Made by a program: the position numbers and the translations under genes | Assembly: GCA_046757205.1 (NCBI GenBank) | Contig: JBHHXR010000149.1 | Span: 1-8,665 of the forward strand | From: JBHHXR01 sp046757205 | GTDB taxonomy: Bacteria; Pseudomonadota; Alphaproteobacteria; Rhodobacterales; Rhodobacteraceae | Reading direction: 5' to 3' | DNA length: 8,665 nt | Notes under the pieces: model-generated | The model's database searches: none | What the model saw: only the letters and a program-made list of their open reading frames with translations | Told to the model about the DNA's origin: nothing | Shown: piece by piece, positions 1 to 8,665 of the stretch | Layout of the letters: the number at the start of each line of letters is the position of its first letter | Position numbering within the stretch: position 1 is the first letter of the stretch

Positions 1-38
1 GCGATGAATCGCGAATATCCTTTGTACCCGCGCGCCAT
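1..38 (-). CDS. Start of a downstream gene, probably LptC (partial)
   Basis: An ATG at 38-36 on the minus strand opens a frame that stays open to the window edge. Its 12 complete codons read M-A-R-G-Y-K-G-Y-S-R-F-I. The start lies only 4 bases after the kdsD stop, and a purine-rich GGGTTAGGCGG just precedes it, so it looks translated from the same mRNA. In many Alphaproteobacteria the gene after kdsD is lptC, the single-pass inner-membrane bitopic protein of the LPS export bridge, followed by lptA and lptB. A short basic N-terminus before a membrane helix would fit LptC. The family call rests on gene order alone; the helix itself is outside the window. Confidence 0.5.
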   Translation of the reverse strand, partial: MARGYKGYSRFI

Positions 39-42
39 CCGC

Positions 43-1008
43 CTAACCCAGACCGGCGCGCAGGCAATCGTGGATATGCAGGATGCCGGCCGGGCGCCGC
101 GAGCCCTCCGGCGACATCACGAACAGGCAGGTGATGCGCCGTTCGTTCATGGCGCCGAGCGCTTCGGTCGCCAGCGCGTCGGAGGCTATGGTCTTGGGCC
201 GCGCGGTCATCACGTCGCCGGCGCGCTGCGACAGCAGCCCGTCCATCCTGCGCCTCAGGTCGCCATCGGTGATAATGCCCACCAGTTCACCCTCGTCATT
301 CACCACGCCGGCGACGCCGAAGCTTTTCTGGCTGATCACCAGCAGCACCTCCGTCATCGGCAGGTCGCGACCGACCAGCGGCAACTCTTCCCCGCTGTGC
401 ATCAGCGTCTCCACCGTCACCAGGCGCGCACCCAGCCTGCCGCCCGGGTGGAAACCGCGAAAATCCTCCGGGGTGAAGCGTCGCTCCTCCATCAGCGCCA
501 CGGCGAGCGCGTCGCCGAGCGCCAGCGTCAGCGTCGTCGATGTGGTGGGCGCCAGCCCGACCGGGCAGGCTTCCGGGGCATTCGGCAGAACGATCGCAAC
601 GTCGGACTGGCGGAGCAGCGTGCTTGCCGCATTGGACGCGACGCCGATCATTGGTATCGAAAAACGCCGCGTATGCGCGATCACGTCGGCCAGTTCTGGC
701 GTTTCGCCGGAATTCGACAACACGAGAACCACGTCTTCGCGCGTGACCATCCCGAGATCGCCGTGGCTGGCCTCGGCGGGGTGCACGAACTGCGCCGGCG
801 ATCCGGTGGAGGCCAGCGTGGCCGCAATCTTGCGCGCCACATGCCCGGATTTTCCCATCCCCGACACCACGATCCGACCGCGCGCCTTCAGCATCAGGTC
901 GACGGCATCCGCGAAGCTCTCGCCCAGAACCGAGGCGAAACCGACCAGCGCGTCGGCCTCCGTCTTCAGTACCCGTCGCCCGGTGGCCGTGGCCTTTTCG
1001 CGGTCCAT
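43..1008 (-). CDS. kdsD: Arabinose-5-phosphate isomerase (KpsF/GutQ family)
   Basis: This enzyme interconverts D-ribulose 5-phosphate and D-arabinose 5-phosphate, the first committed step towards Kdo, the inner-core sugar of LPS; it acts in the cytoplasm. The 321-residue product matches the family length (E. coli KdsD has 328). An N-terminal SIS sugar-isomerase domain (about residues 35-170) carries GMGKSGHV (50-57), SNSGETPE (98-105) and APEACP (144-149). HPGGRLGA (187-194) links to a C-terminal CBS pair (about 203-317) with GIITDGDLRR (244-253). K53, E146 and H187 correspond to catalytic residues discussed for E. coli KdsD. I chose the ATG at 1008 because AAGGA lies 10 bases upstream. A TTG at 1026 would add six residues and leave only 8 bases after the rnd stop. 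It follows rnd by 26 bases and is probably co-transcribed with it. Confidence 0.93.
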   Translation of the reverse strand: MDREKATATGRRVLKTEADALVGFASVLGESFADAVDLMLKARGRIVVSGMGKSGHVARKIAATLASTGSPAQFVHPAEASHGDLGMVTREDVVLVLSNSGETPELADVIAHTRRFSIPMIGVASNAASTLLRQSDVAIVLPNAPEACPVGLAPTTSTTLTLALGDALAVALMEERRFTPEDFRGFHPGGRLGARLVTVETLMHSGEELPLVGRDLPMTEVLLVISQKSFGVAGVVNDEGELVGIITDGDLRRRMDGLLSQRAGDVMTARPKTIASDALATEALGAMNERRITCLFVMSPEGSRRPAGILHIHDCLRAGLG

Positions 1009-1034
1009 GTCAGAAAGATCCTTCAAAGCGGCCC

Positions 1035-1646
1035 CTAGTGCTGAAAGATGTCCGTCTCCTGCCAGCCCGCGAGGTCCAGCGCCGCGCGATAGGGCAGGAA
1101 GTCGAAACAGGCACGGGCAAGCTCGGTCCTGCCTTCCCGCGTCAGGAGCCGGTCAAGTTCCTCGCGCAGCCTGTGCAGGTACAGCACGTCCGACGCGGCA
1201 TAGGCAAGCTGCGCCTCGGTCAGTTCCTCCGCCCCCCAGTCGGAGCTCTGCTGCTGCTTCGAGACGTCGATATCCAGCAGTTCCTGGAGCAGGTATTTCA
1301 GGCCGTGCCGGTCGCTGTAGGTACGTGCCAGCCGGGAGGCGATCTTGGTGCAGTATACCGGCGCCGCCAGCACGTTGAACCGGTTCAGCAGGACCGCGAT
1401 GTCGAACCTGCCGAAATGAAACAGCTTGGTGCACGCCGGATCGGCGAGCAGGCGCGAAAGGTTCGCGGCCCCGGTCTGTTCCGGCGATATCCGGACCAGA
1501 TGCGCGTCGCCGTCGCCCGCCGACAACTGGACCAGGCAAAGCCGGTCCCGGTGCGGCATCAGCCCCATCGTCTCGGTGTCGATCGCGACGGTCGGACCGA
1601 GATCCAGCCCGTCCGGGAGGTCGCCTTTGTGTAAGTGATTTGCCAT
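1035..1646 (-). CDS. rnd: Ribonuclease D, short form (DEDDy 3'-5' exonuclease)
   Basis: RNase D trims 3' ends of stable RNA precursors, notably tRNAs, with two-metal-ion chemistry in the cytoplasm. The 203-residue product has all three exonuclease motifs. ExoI is AIDTETMGL with D23 and E25, ExoII is FHFGRFDIAVL (76-86) with D82, and ExoIII is YAASDVLYL with Y149 and D153, which defines the DEDDy class. It ends soon after the catalytic domain and has no room for the two HRDC domains of E. coli RNase D (about 375 residues). Compact forms like this occur in Alphaproteobacteria. The ATG at 1646 is preceded by GAGG and AGGA purine tracts. The same frame stays open upstream across the tRNA-Leu gene, but that stretch is tRNA sequence, not protein. 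It lies 66 bases downstream of tRNA-Leu on the same strand and just before kdsD. Confidence 0.93.
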   Translation of the reverse strand: MANHLHKGDLPDGLDLGPTVAIDTETMGLMPHRDRLCLVQLSAGDGDAHLVRISPEQTGAANLSRLLADPACTKLFHFGRFDIAVLLNRFNVLAAPVYCTKIASRLARTYSDRHGLKYLLQELLDIDVSKQQQSSDWGAEELTEAQLAYAASDVLYLHRLREELDRLLTREGRTELARACFDFLPYRAALDLAGWQETDIFQH

Positions 1647-1663
1647 CCGCCTCGTTTCCTGCC

Positions 1664-1680
1664 GCCCCGGAACCCGGGGC
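1664..1680 (-). other. GC-rich hairpin between tRNA-Leu and rnd
   Basis: On the minus strand GCCCCGG-GTT-CCGGGGC forms a perfect 7-bp stem with a 3-base loop. It sits 32 bases past the CCA end of tRNA-Leu and 17 bases before the rnd start codon. No T-tract follows it, so it does not look like an intrinsic terminator. It could be a partial pause or attenuator, or a stem that shields the 5' end of the rnd mRNA once the tRNA is cut out. The fold is read directly; its role is an inference. Confidence 0.5.
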
Positions 1681-1712
1681 ACCATAAAAGGCCCATGTGC
1701 GTAACGGGGATA

Positions 1713-1799
1713 TGGTGCCCAGGAGAAGACTCGAACTTCCACGTCCCTAAGGACACTAGCACCTGAAGCTAGCGCGTCTACCAATTCCGCCACCTGGGC
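1713..1799 (-). tRNA. tRNA-Leu (anticodon CAG)
   Basis: Read on the minus strand from 1799, the acceptor stem GCCCAGG pairs perfectly with CCTGGGC, followed by discriminator A and an encoded CCA (1715-1713). The anticodon stem CTAGC/GCTAG encloses the loop TTCAGGT, giving anticodon CAG at 1765-1763, which decodes CUG leucine codons. The long variable arm (TGTCCTTAGGGACGT) is typical of class II tRNAs, here leucine. The T arm GGAAG-TTCGAGT-CTTCT has the canonical T-loop. CUG is a heavily used leucine codon in the GC-rich genes around it. It is the first gene of the minus-strand unit leading to rnd and kdsD. Confidence 0.97.
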
Positions 1800-1821
1800 A
1801 GGTGCCGTCTCTGTCCGGCGG

Positions 1822-1849
1822 ATTTAACTGCGGCGTGTCTTGCTGTCAA
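1822..1849 (-). promoter_or_regulatory. Housekeeping promoter for tRNA-Leu (and likely rnd-kdsD)
   Basis: On the minus strand a perfect -35 box TTGACA (1849-1844) is followed by a 16-base spacer and TTAAAT (1827-1822, four of six matches to TATAAT). Transcription would start near 1815, about 15 bases before the mature 5' end of tRNA-Leu, a normal distance for a tRNA promoter. No intrinsic terminator is visible between the tRNA and kdsD, so the promoter probably also feeds rnd, kdsD and the gene beyond the left edge. Confidence 0.72.
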
Positions 1850-1862
1850 CGGCGCTGTGGCG

Positions 1863-1907
1863 GGCGGCGAACCGCCGGATCGCCCCCTCCGGCCGCGCTG
1901 CCGCGGC
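1863..1907. repeat. Two adjacent GC-rich inverted repeats in a divergent intergenic region
   Basis: GGCGG-CGAA-CCGCC (1863-1876) makes a 5-bp stem with a 4-base loop. GCCGCG-CTGC-CGCGGC (1892-1907) makes a 6-bp stem with a 4-base loop. Both lie between the tRNA-Leu promoter and the start of the NDUFA9-like gene. Neither is followed by a T-tract on either strand. They may be regulatory stems, protein-binding palindromes, or chance pairing in a very GC-rich stretch. Confidence 0.35.
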
Positions 1908-1923
1908 GGGCGGTTATTTCAAC

Positions 1924-1952
1924 TTGTTCCACCCGGTCGGGCGGAGTATTCG
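1924..1952 (+). promoter_or_regulatory. Weak candidate promoter for the NDUFA9-like gene
   Basis: TTGTTC (1924-1929) and TATTCG (1947-1952) are separated by 17 bases, each box matching about half of the sigma-70 consensus. It is the best-placed candidate in the 133 bases between the minus-strand tRNA promoter and the start codon at 1983, and would leave a leader of roughly 25 bases. Position supports it more than sequence does. Confidence 0.25.
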
Positions 1953-1982
1953 AAACGGTGTAGATCCGCAACGGAGGCAGAC

Positions 1983-2978
1983 ATGACCGCTTCGCTACCG
2001 CTGGTGACAATCTTTGGCGGCTCCGGGTTTGTCGGGCGCTATATTGCCCAGAAGATGGCCAGGGCCGGGTGGCGCGTCCGGGTTGCGGTGCGGCGGCCGA
2101 ACGAAGCGCTGTTCGTGCGCACCTACGGCGTCGTCGGTCAGGTGGAGCCGGTGCAGGCCAACGTCCGCGACGAGACGTCGACGCGCGCCGCCGTCGAGGG
2201 GGCGGACGCGGTTGTCAATTGCGTCGGCATACTGGTCGAGAGCGGCAAGCAGAGCTTCGATGCAGTGCACGCCGAGGCGGCCGGGCGCATCGCCCGGCTT
2301 GCGGCGGCGGCGGAGGTCTCGAACCTGGTGCAGATCTCGGCGCTCGGCGCCGACGCGTCTTCGGCCAGCCGCTACGCCCGGTCCAAGGCCGCCGGCGAGG
2401 CGGCGGTGAAAGCGGCGTTTCCGGATGCGGTCATCCTTCGGCCGTCGGTGATCTTCGGCACCGAGGACAGTTTTTTCAACCGGTTCGCCGCGATGGCGCG
2501 CGCGATCCCGTGGGTTCTGCCCATAGTCGGACGCGACACCATGTTCCAGCCGGTCTATGTCGGCGACGTCGCCGGCGCCGCCGAGCACGCCCTGACGCGC
2601 GCGGTCCGGCCCGGGACATACGAACTCGGCGGGCCGGAAACCGCGAGCTTCGGCGATCTGATGCAGCGCATGCTGCGGATCATCCGCCGCCGCCGTCTGC
2701 TGGTGTCGCTGCCGTTCTGGGCGGCGCGAATCGATGCCGCATGCCTGGACGCGGCGCAGTTCGTCTCGGGCGGCCTGTTCACCAACACCATCCTGACCCG
2801 CGACCAGGTCGTGCAGCTTCGCCACGACAACGTGGTATCCGGCGAATTCGGCACATTTGCGGATCTGGGCATCACGCCCAGCGGCATGGAAGGGATCCTG
2901 GAGGGTTATCTCTACTGCTACCGCCCGCACGGCCAGTACGATGCGATCACCGACTCCGCGAAGAACCTGAAGGTCTGA
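1983..2978 (+). CDS. NAD(P)-binding atypical SDR protein, complex I NDUFA9-like family
   Basis: The 331-residue product is an NmrA/extended-SDR type protein resembling the NDUFA9 (39 kDa) accessory subunit of complex I. The N-terminal nucleotide-binding motif VTIFGGSGFVGRYIAQ has glycines G12, G15 and G18. VAVRRP (34-39) follows the second strand, as expected for an arginine contact to an NADP phosphate. VVNCVGIL (77-84) and VQISALGAD (116-124) are the usual core strands. Y131 and K135 keep the YxxxK pair, and RPSVIFG (153-159) is typical of the family. In mitochondria NDUFA9 binds NADPH structurally; free-standing bacterial homologues are poorly characterised, so no reaction is assigned. The ATG at 1983 follows GGAGG by 5 bases, which decides the start over in-frame positions back to 1857. 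It converges on uppP with stops 7 bases apart. Confidence 0.88.
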   Translation: MTASLPLVTIFGGSGFVGRYIAQKMARAGWRVRVAVRRPNEALFVRTYGVVGQVEPVQANVRDETSTRAAVEGADAVVNCVGILVESGKQSFDAVHAEAAGRIARLAAAAEVSNLVQISALGADASSASRYARSKAAGEAAVKAAFPDAVILRPSVIFGTEDSFFNRFAAMARAIPWVLPIVGRDTMFQPVYVGDVAGAAEHALTRAVRPGTYELGGPETASFGDLMQRMLRIIRRRRLLVSLPFWAARIDAACLDAAQFVSGGLFTNTILTRDQVVQLRHDNVVSGEFGTFADLGITPSGMEGILEGYLYCYRPHGQYDAITDSAKNLKV

Positions 2979-2985
2979 CTGCCTC

Positions 2986-3789
2986 TCAGCCGTAGGCGAC
3001 CGCCAGCAGCACGGCGCCGAGCAGCAGCCGGTAGACTACGTATGGGGTGAAGCTGACGCTGCGCAGCAGCCGCATCATCAGGCTGAGCGCCACAATGGCG
3101 GCGACGAAGGACATCGCCGCGGCGATGCCGGCCGCGCGCGCCAGTTGCCAGTCCGCCTGTCCGACGACGTCGAGGCTCAGGAGCGTCGCCGAGGCGATGA
3201 TCGTCGGAATCGACATCAGCATGGCGAACCTGGTGCCGTCGGCGCGCCGGTAGCCCAGCGCCCGCGCCCCGGTTATCGTGGCGCCGGAGCGCGACGTGCC
3301 GGGGATCAGCGCCAGCGCCTGCCACAGCCCCATTATCGCCGCCTCGCGCAGCGTCCAGTCCTGCGATGTCTTTTTCTCCGGCCCCCAGCGGTCGGCCATG
3401 TAAAGCACGATGCCGAACAGGATCATCGCCCAGCCGATCACCGCGATCGACCGCATGGCGTCGGAAAGCCCGGTGACCTTCAGGATCAGCCCGGCCACCA
3501 CCACCGGAACGGTGGCGACGATCAACATCAGCGCCAGTTGCGCATCGGGGCCTTCGGCGCGGCCCCGCGCCAGTGCCGTCAGCCCCGCCGCGGCGCGCAT
3601 AACATCGGTCCGGAAGAACAGGATCACGGCCGCCAGCGTTCCCACATGCACCGCGACATCGAGTGCCAATCCCTGGTCCTGCGCGCCGGCAAGGGAGGGA
3701 AGCAGGATCAGGTGCGCCGAGGACGACACCGGCAAGAACTCGGTCACACCCTGAACCAGGGCCAGCAGCAGCAGGTAGGAAAGTGACAT
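2986..3789 (-). CDS. uppP: Undecaprenyl-diphosphate phosphatase (BacA/UppP)
   Basis: This inner-membrane enzyme removes a phosphate from undecaprenyl diphosphate to regenerate the C55-P carrier used for peptidoglycan and other envelope polymers; extra copies can give bacitracin resistance. The 267-residue product (E. coli BacA has 273) is strongly hydrophobic with about eight membrane segments. The first signature, LVQGVTEFLPVSSSAH (11-26), has Q13 where E. coli has a glutamate, a common variant of the (E/Q)xxxE motif, and keeps E17. S22-S24 and H26 are present. The second signature, PGTSRSGATI (163-172), carries R167. The ATG at 3789 places the first motif where the family has it. The frame runs open to 3942, but that extension is non-conserved, arginine-rich and overlaps the AT-rich promoter region. 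No strong Shine-Dalgarno is visible. Confidence 0.95.
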   Translation of the reverse strand: MSLSYLLLLALVQGVTEFLPVSSSAHLILLPSLAGAQDQGLALDVAVHVGTLAAVILFFRTDVMRAAAGLTALARGRAEGPDAQLALMLIVATVPVVVAGLILKVTGLSDAMRSIAVIGWAMILFGIVLYMADRWGPEKKTSQDWTLREAAIMGLWQALALIPGTSRSGATITGARALGYRRADGTRFAMLMSIPTIIASATLLSLDVVGQADWQLARAAGIAAAMSFVAAIVALSLMMRLLRSVSFTPYVVYRLLLGAVLLAVAYG

Positions 3790-4008
3790 GGAGCGCCGCC
3801 CGTGCGATTCGGATGCGGCGACACTACCGGCCCGGCGGCGCCATGTGAATCCGCTATTTAGTAAACGCGTCTTACCTATTTTTCGCCGATTTGCGATTCC
3901 CGACACGGACAGGCATGGAAAATTTAAAAAAAAGGTCAGCACATATTACTTTATTGCGGCGAGAAACCCGGTTATAGCTGGGTCTCCTCAGGTTCAAGGT
4001 GGGTTTCG
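3790..4008. promoter_or_regulatory. AT-rich divergent intergenic region between uppP and gltD
   Basis: This 219-base stretch contains no convincing gene. Bases 3849-3975 are markedly more AT-rich than the coding DNA on both sides and include an A8 run (3926-3933) and ACATATTACTTTATTG (3941-3956). That is expected of a region holding two divergent promoters, one for uppP leftward and one for the glt operon rightward. No pair of boxes close to consensus stands out. TATTAC (3944-3949) and TATAGC (3973-3978) are possible rightward -10 boxes, and TACTAA near 3860 a possible leftward one. I saw no clear sigma-54 site (GG and GC pair at the right spacing with consensus flanks). AAGGTGGG (3996-4003) is the gltD ribosome-binding site. 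Confidence 0.45.
3961..3986 (+). other. Leader hairpin just upstream of the gltD ribosome-binding site
   Basis: GAG-AA-ACCCGG-TTATAG-CTGGGT-CTC folds into a 9-bp stem (one G-T pair) with a 2-base bulge on the 5' side and a 6-base loop. It ends 9 bases before the AAGGTGGG ribosome-binding site of gltD. No T-tract follows, so it is not a terminator. If transcribed, it could affect translation or stability of the glt mRNA. The loop also contains TATAG, so the same bases could instead be a -10 box, in which case most of the hairpin would not be in the mRNA. Confidence 0.4.
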
Positions 4009-5451
4009 ATGGCAAAACAGCGGATGCTGAAATTCGTAGATGTGTCCCGCGACATGCCGCCGAAACGCGATCCGGCCGACCGCCGGCGGGATTTTCATGA
4101 AATCTACCGCGAATACGCCGCCGAAAAGGCCGCCGAGCAGGCCGGACGCTGCTCGCAATGCGGCGTTCCCTATTGCCAGACCCACTGTCCGTTGCACAAC
4201 AACATCCCCGACTGGCTGCGGCTGACCGCCGAGGGAAGGCTGCGCGAGGCCTACGAGATCGCCCAGGCGACCAACACCTTTCCCGAGATCTGCGGCCGTA
4301 TCTGCCCGCAGGACCGGCTGTGCGAGGGCAACTGCGTGATCGAACAGGCCGGCCACGGCACGGTGACCATCGGCGCGGTTGAAAAATACATCACAGACAC
4401 GGCGTGGGAGGAAGGCTGGGTCCAGCCGGTAACGCCGCGCGCCGAGCGCCCCGAAAACGTCGGCGTGATAGGTGCCGGTCCCGGCGGCCTGGCCGCCGCG
4501 GACGTCCTGAGCCGGCAAGGGTTTTCGGTCAAGGTCTATGACAGGAACGACCGCGCCGGCGGGCTGCTGACCTACGGCATCCCCGGCTTCAAGCTGGAAA
4601 AGGACATGGTGCAGCGCCGCGTCGATCAGCTTGCCCGGGGCGGCGTCGGTTTCGAATTGAACTGCAACGTCGGCACCGACATCTCCTTCGCCGAACTGCG
4701 CGAGCGCCACGACGCGGTGCTGGTCGCAACGGGCGTGTACAAGAGCCGCGACCTCAGCGGCCCCGGCGCCGGGCTTCGGGGCATCGTTGCGGCGATCGAT
4801 TACCTGACGGCATCGAACCGGAAGGGCTTTGGCGAAACCGTGCCGGCGTTCGAAACCGGCGAACTGAACGCCGAAGGCAAGCGCGTGGTGGTGATCGGAG
4901 GCGGCGACACGGCGATGGATTGCGTGCGCACGGCGGTGCGGCAGGGCGCGAAGTCGGTGAAATGCGTCTACCGCCGCGATCGCGCCAACATGCCGGGCTC
5001 GCGCCGCGAAACGGAAAACGCCGAGGAGGAAGGCGTCGAATTCGTCTGGCTTTCCTCTCCGAAAGGGTTCATGGGCGATGCGTCCGTCACCGGTGTCCGG
5101 GTGTCGCGCATGCGGCTCGGCGCGCCCGACGCGACCGGTCGCCAGAGCCCCGAGGAAATCCCCGATTCCGACTACACGGAACCGGCGGAGCTGGTCATCA
5201 AGGCGCTCGGTTTCGAGCCGGAGGACCTGCCCGCGCTATGGGACGAACCGGACCTCGATGTCACCCGCTGGGGCACGCTGAAGGCAGACTACCTGACCAA
5301 GCGCACGCCAATGGAAGGCGTCTACGCGGCAGGAGACATCCTGCGCGGCGCATCGCTGGTGGTCTGGGCGATCCGCGACGGCCGCGAAGCCGCCGCCAGC
5401 ATTGTCGAGGACCTGAACCGGAGGGCGGCAACGGCCGTGGCGGCACAATGA
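4009..5451 (+). CDS. gltD: Glutamate synthase (NADPH) small subunit
   Basis: GltD oxidises NADPH at FAD and feeds electrons through iron-sulfur clusters to GltB for glutamate formation in ammonia assimilation. The 480-residue product has the usual order. An N-terminal cysteine domain carries C48, C51, C56, C60 and C95, C99, C105, C109, including the conserved CGRICPQDRLCEGNC (95-109). The FAD-binding motif is VIGAGPGGLAAADV (153-166), followed by GGLLTYGIPGFKLEK (184-198). The NADPH-binding motif is VVVIGGGDTAMDC (293-305), then YRRDRANMPGSRRE (321-334). The FAD-closing YAAGDILRG (439-447) lies near the C-terminus. The ATG at 4009 follows AAGGTGGG; a second ATG at 4024 is possible but leaves the product slightly short. 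It is first in the operon, and its TGA overlaps the next start as ATGA. Confidence 0.96.
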   Translation: MAKQRMLKFVDVSRDMPPKRDPADRRRDFHEIYREYAAEKAAEQAGRCSQCGVPYCQTHCPLHNNIPDWLRLTAEGRLREAYEIAQATNTFPEICGRICPQDRLCEGNCVIEQAGHGTVTIGAVEKYITDTAWEEGWVQPVTPRAERPENVGVIGAGPGGLAAADVLSRQGFSVKVYDRNDRAGGLLTYGIPGFKLEKDMVQRRVDQLARGGVGFELNCNVGTDISFAELRERHDAVLVATGVYKSRDLSGPGAGLRGIVAAIDYLTASNRKGFGETVPAFETGELNAEGKRVVVIGGGDTAMDCVRTAVRQGAKSVKCVYRRDRANMPGSRRETENAEEEGVEFVWLSSPKGFMGDASVTGVRVSRMRLGAPDATGRQSPEEIPDSDYTEPAELVIKALGFEPEDLPALWDEPDLDVTRWGTLKADYLTKRTPMEGVYAAGDILRGASLVVWAIRDGREAAASIVEDLNRRAATAVAAQ

Positions 5452-5629
5452 GCGACCGGACCTGCATCCTGACCGGCTGGTGGTTGTTCATCGCCTGTTC
5501 GTTCCTCTTTTTCGCCTCGGGCGCGCTGAACGGCGACATCCTGTCCATGGCCGGTTCCGCCGCCTTTTTCGCCGCCAATATCGCCTTCATGACCCCGATT
5601 TACCGCGACATGCTGAGAGGGCGCAGGAA

Positions 5630-5633
<4 letters not shown>
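5448..5633 (+). CDS. Small two-helix membrane protein between gltD and gltB, function unknown
   Basis: I do not recognise a family. The 61-residue product has two hydrophobic segments, about residues 8-27 (around WWLFIACSFLFFASG) and 31-51 (around GSAAFFAANIAFMTP). A short loop ALNGD joins them, and a basic tail RDMLRGRRK suggests both ends face the cytoplasm. There is no signal-peptide cleavage motif, no metal ligand cluster and only two cysteines (C6, C17). Its ATG overlaps the gltD stop (ATGA), and its own TGA overlaps the gltB start (ATGA). The nearest strong purine tract, GGAGGG, is 22 bases upstream, so translation probably depends on ribosomes finishing gltD. GltD and GltB are soluble proteins, so a membrane partner here is odd. 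It might anchor or regulate the enzyme, but this is inference. The tight overlaps argue against a chance frame. Confidence 0.75.

Positions 5634-8665
<3,032 letters not shown>

Noticed and set aside
4..1038. A 344-codon plus-strand open frame, and an overlapping longer one at 83-1378.
   Set aside because: Both are antisense to kdsD and rnd, with histidine/arginine- or serine/proline-rich composition and no recognisable motif, as expected by chance in GC-rich DNA.
1647..1793. An in-frame upstream extension of rnd beginning at 1793.
   Set aside because: The extra 49 codons are the reverse complement of tRNA-Leu and its spacer. The ATG at 1646 gives the normal start of the exonuclease domain.
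1857..1982. An in-frame extension of the NDUFA9-like gene from 1857.
   Set aside because: It translates GC-rich hairpin DNA. GGAGG 5 bases before the ATG at 1983 and the dinucleotide motif right after it fix the true start.
1995..2930. A 311-codon minus-strand frame opposite the NDUFA9-like gene.
   Set aside because: The composition is that of an antisense shadow, and the plus-strand frame carries the conserved motifs and the ribosome-binding site.
3926..3933. The A8 run as the T-tract of a minus-strand intrinsic terminator.
   Set aside because: No GC-rich stem immediately precedes the T-run on the minus strand, and no minus-strand gene ends there. An AT-rich promoter region explains it better.
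3790..3942. A longer uppP frame starting at 3942.
   Set aside because: The added 51 residues are arginine-rich and unlike the family, and they cover the AT-rich promoter region. The ATG at 3789 puts the first catalytic motif where the family has it.

Overview
The window is GC-rich chromosomal DNA that reads as a Gram-negative alphaproteobacterium, possibly of the Rhodospirillales or a relative. The placement is an inference from gene order and protein character: a tRNA-Leu/ribonuclease D/arabinose-5-phosphate isomerase cluster that runs towards a probable lptC, a free-standing NDUFA9-type dehydrogenase, and a glutamate synthase operon in the order gltD then gltB (E. coli has gltB then gltD). 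No mobile element, CRISPR array, phage gene or rRNA was seen. Nearly every base is accounted for by intact housekeeping genes.

Left part (1-1850, minus strand). A good promoter (TTGACA, 16-bp spacer, TTAAAT) drives tRNA-Leu(CAG). It is followed 66 bases downstream by a short ribonuclease D gene (rnd), then kdsD, then the first 12 codons of a further gene that is probably lptC. The unit combines RNA 3'-end trimming with the start of Kdo and lipopolysaccharide (LPS) synthesis and export.

Middle (1850-4008). A divergent intergenic region with two GC-rich hairpins precedes a plus-strand NAD(P)-binding protein of the complex I NDUFA9-like family. It converges on uppP, the undecaprenyl-diphosphate phosphatase that recycles the lipid carrier for peptidoglycan and other envelope polymers. 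The two stop codons are only 7 bases apart. A 219-base AT-rich region then separates uppP from the divergent glutamate synthase operon.

Right part (4009-8665, plus strand). The operon encodes gltD (NADPH-glutamate synthase small subunit), a 61-residue two-helix membrane protein I do not recognise, and gltB (large subunit). gltB is open for 1012 codons and is cut by the window end. Both junctions are 4-base ATGA stop/start overlaps, so the small membrane protein is tightly built into the operon. GltD oxidises NADPH and passes electrons to GltB. GltB hydrolyses glutamine and uses the ammonia to turn 2-oxoglutarate into glutamate.

I did not find a clearly new multi-gene system. The best candidates for a second look are the small membrane protein between gltD and gltB, and the tRNA gene that appears to lead the transcript of a tRNA-trimming exonuclease.
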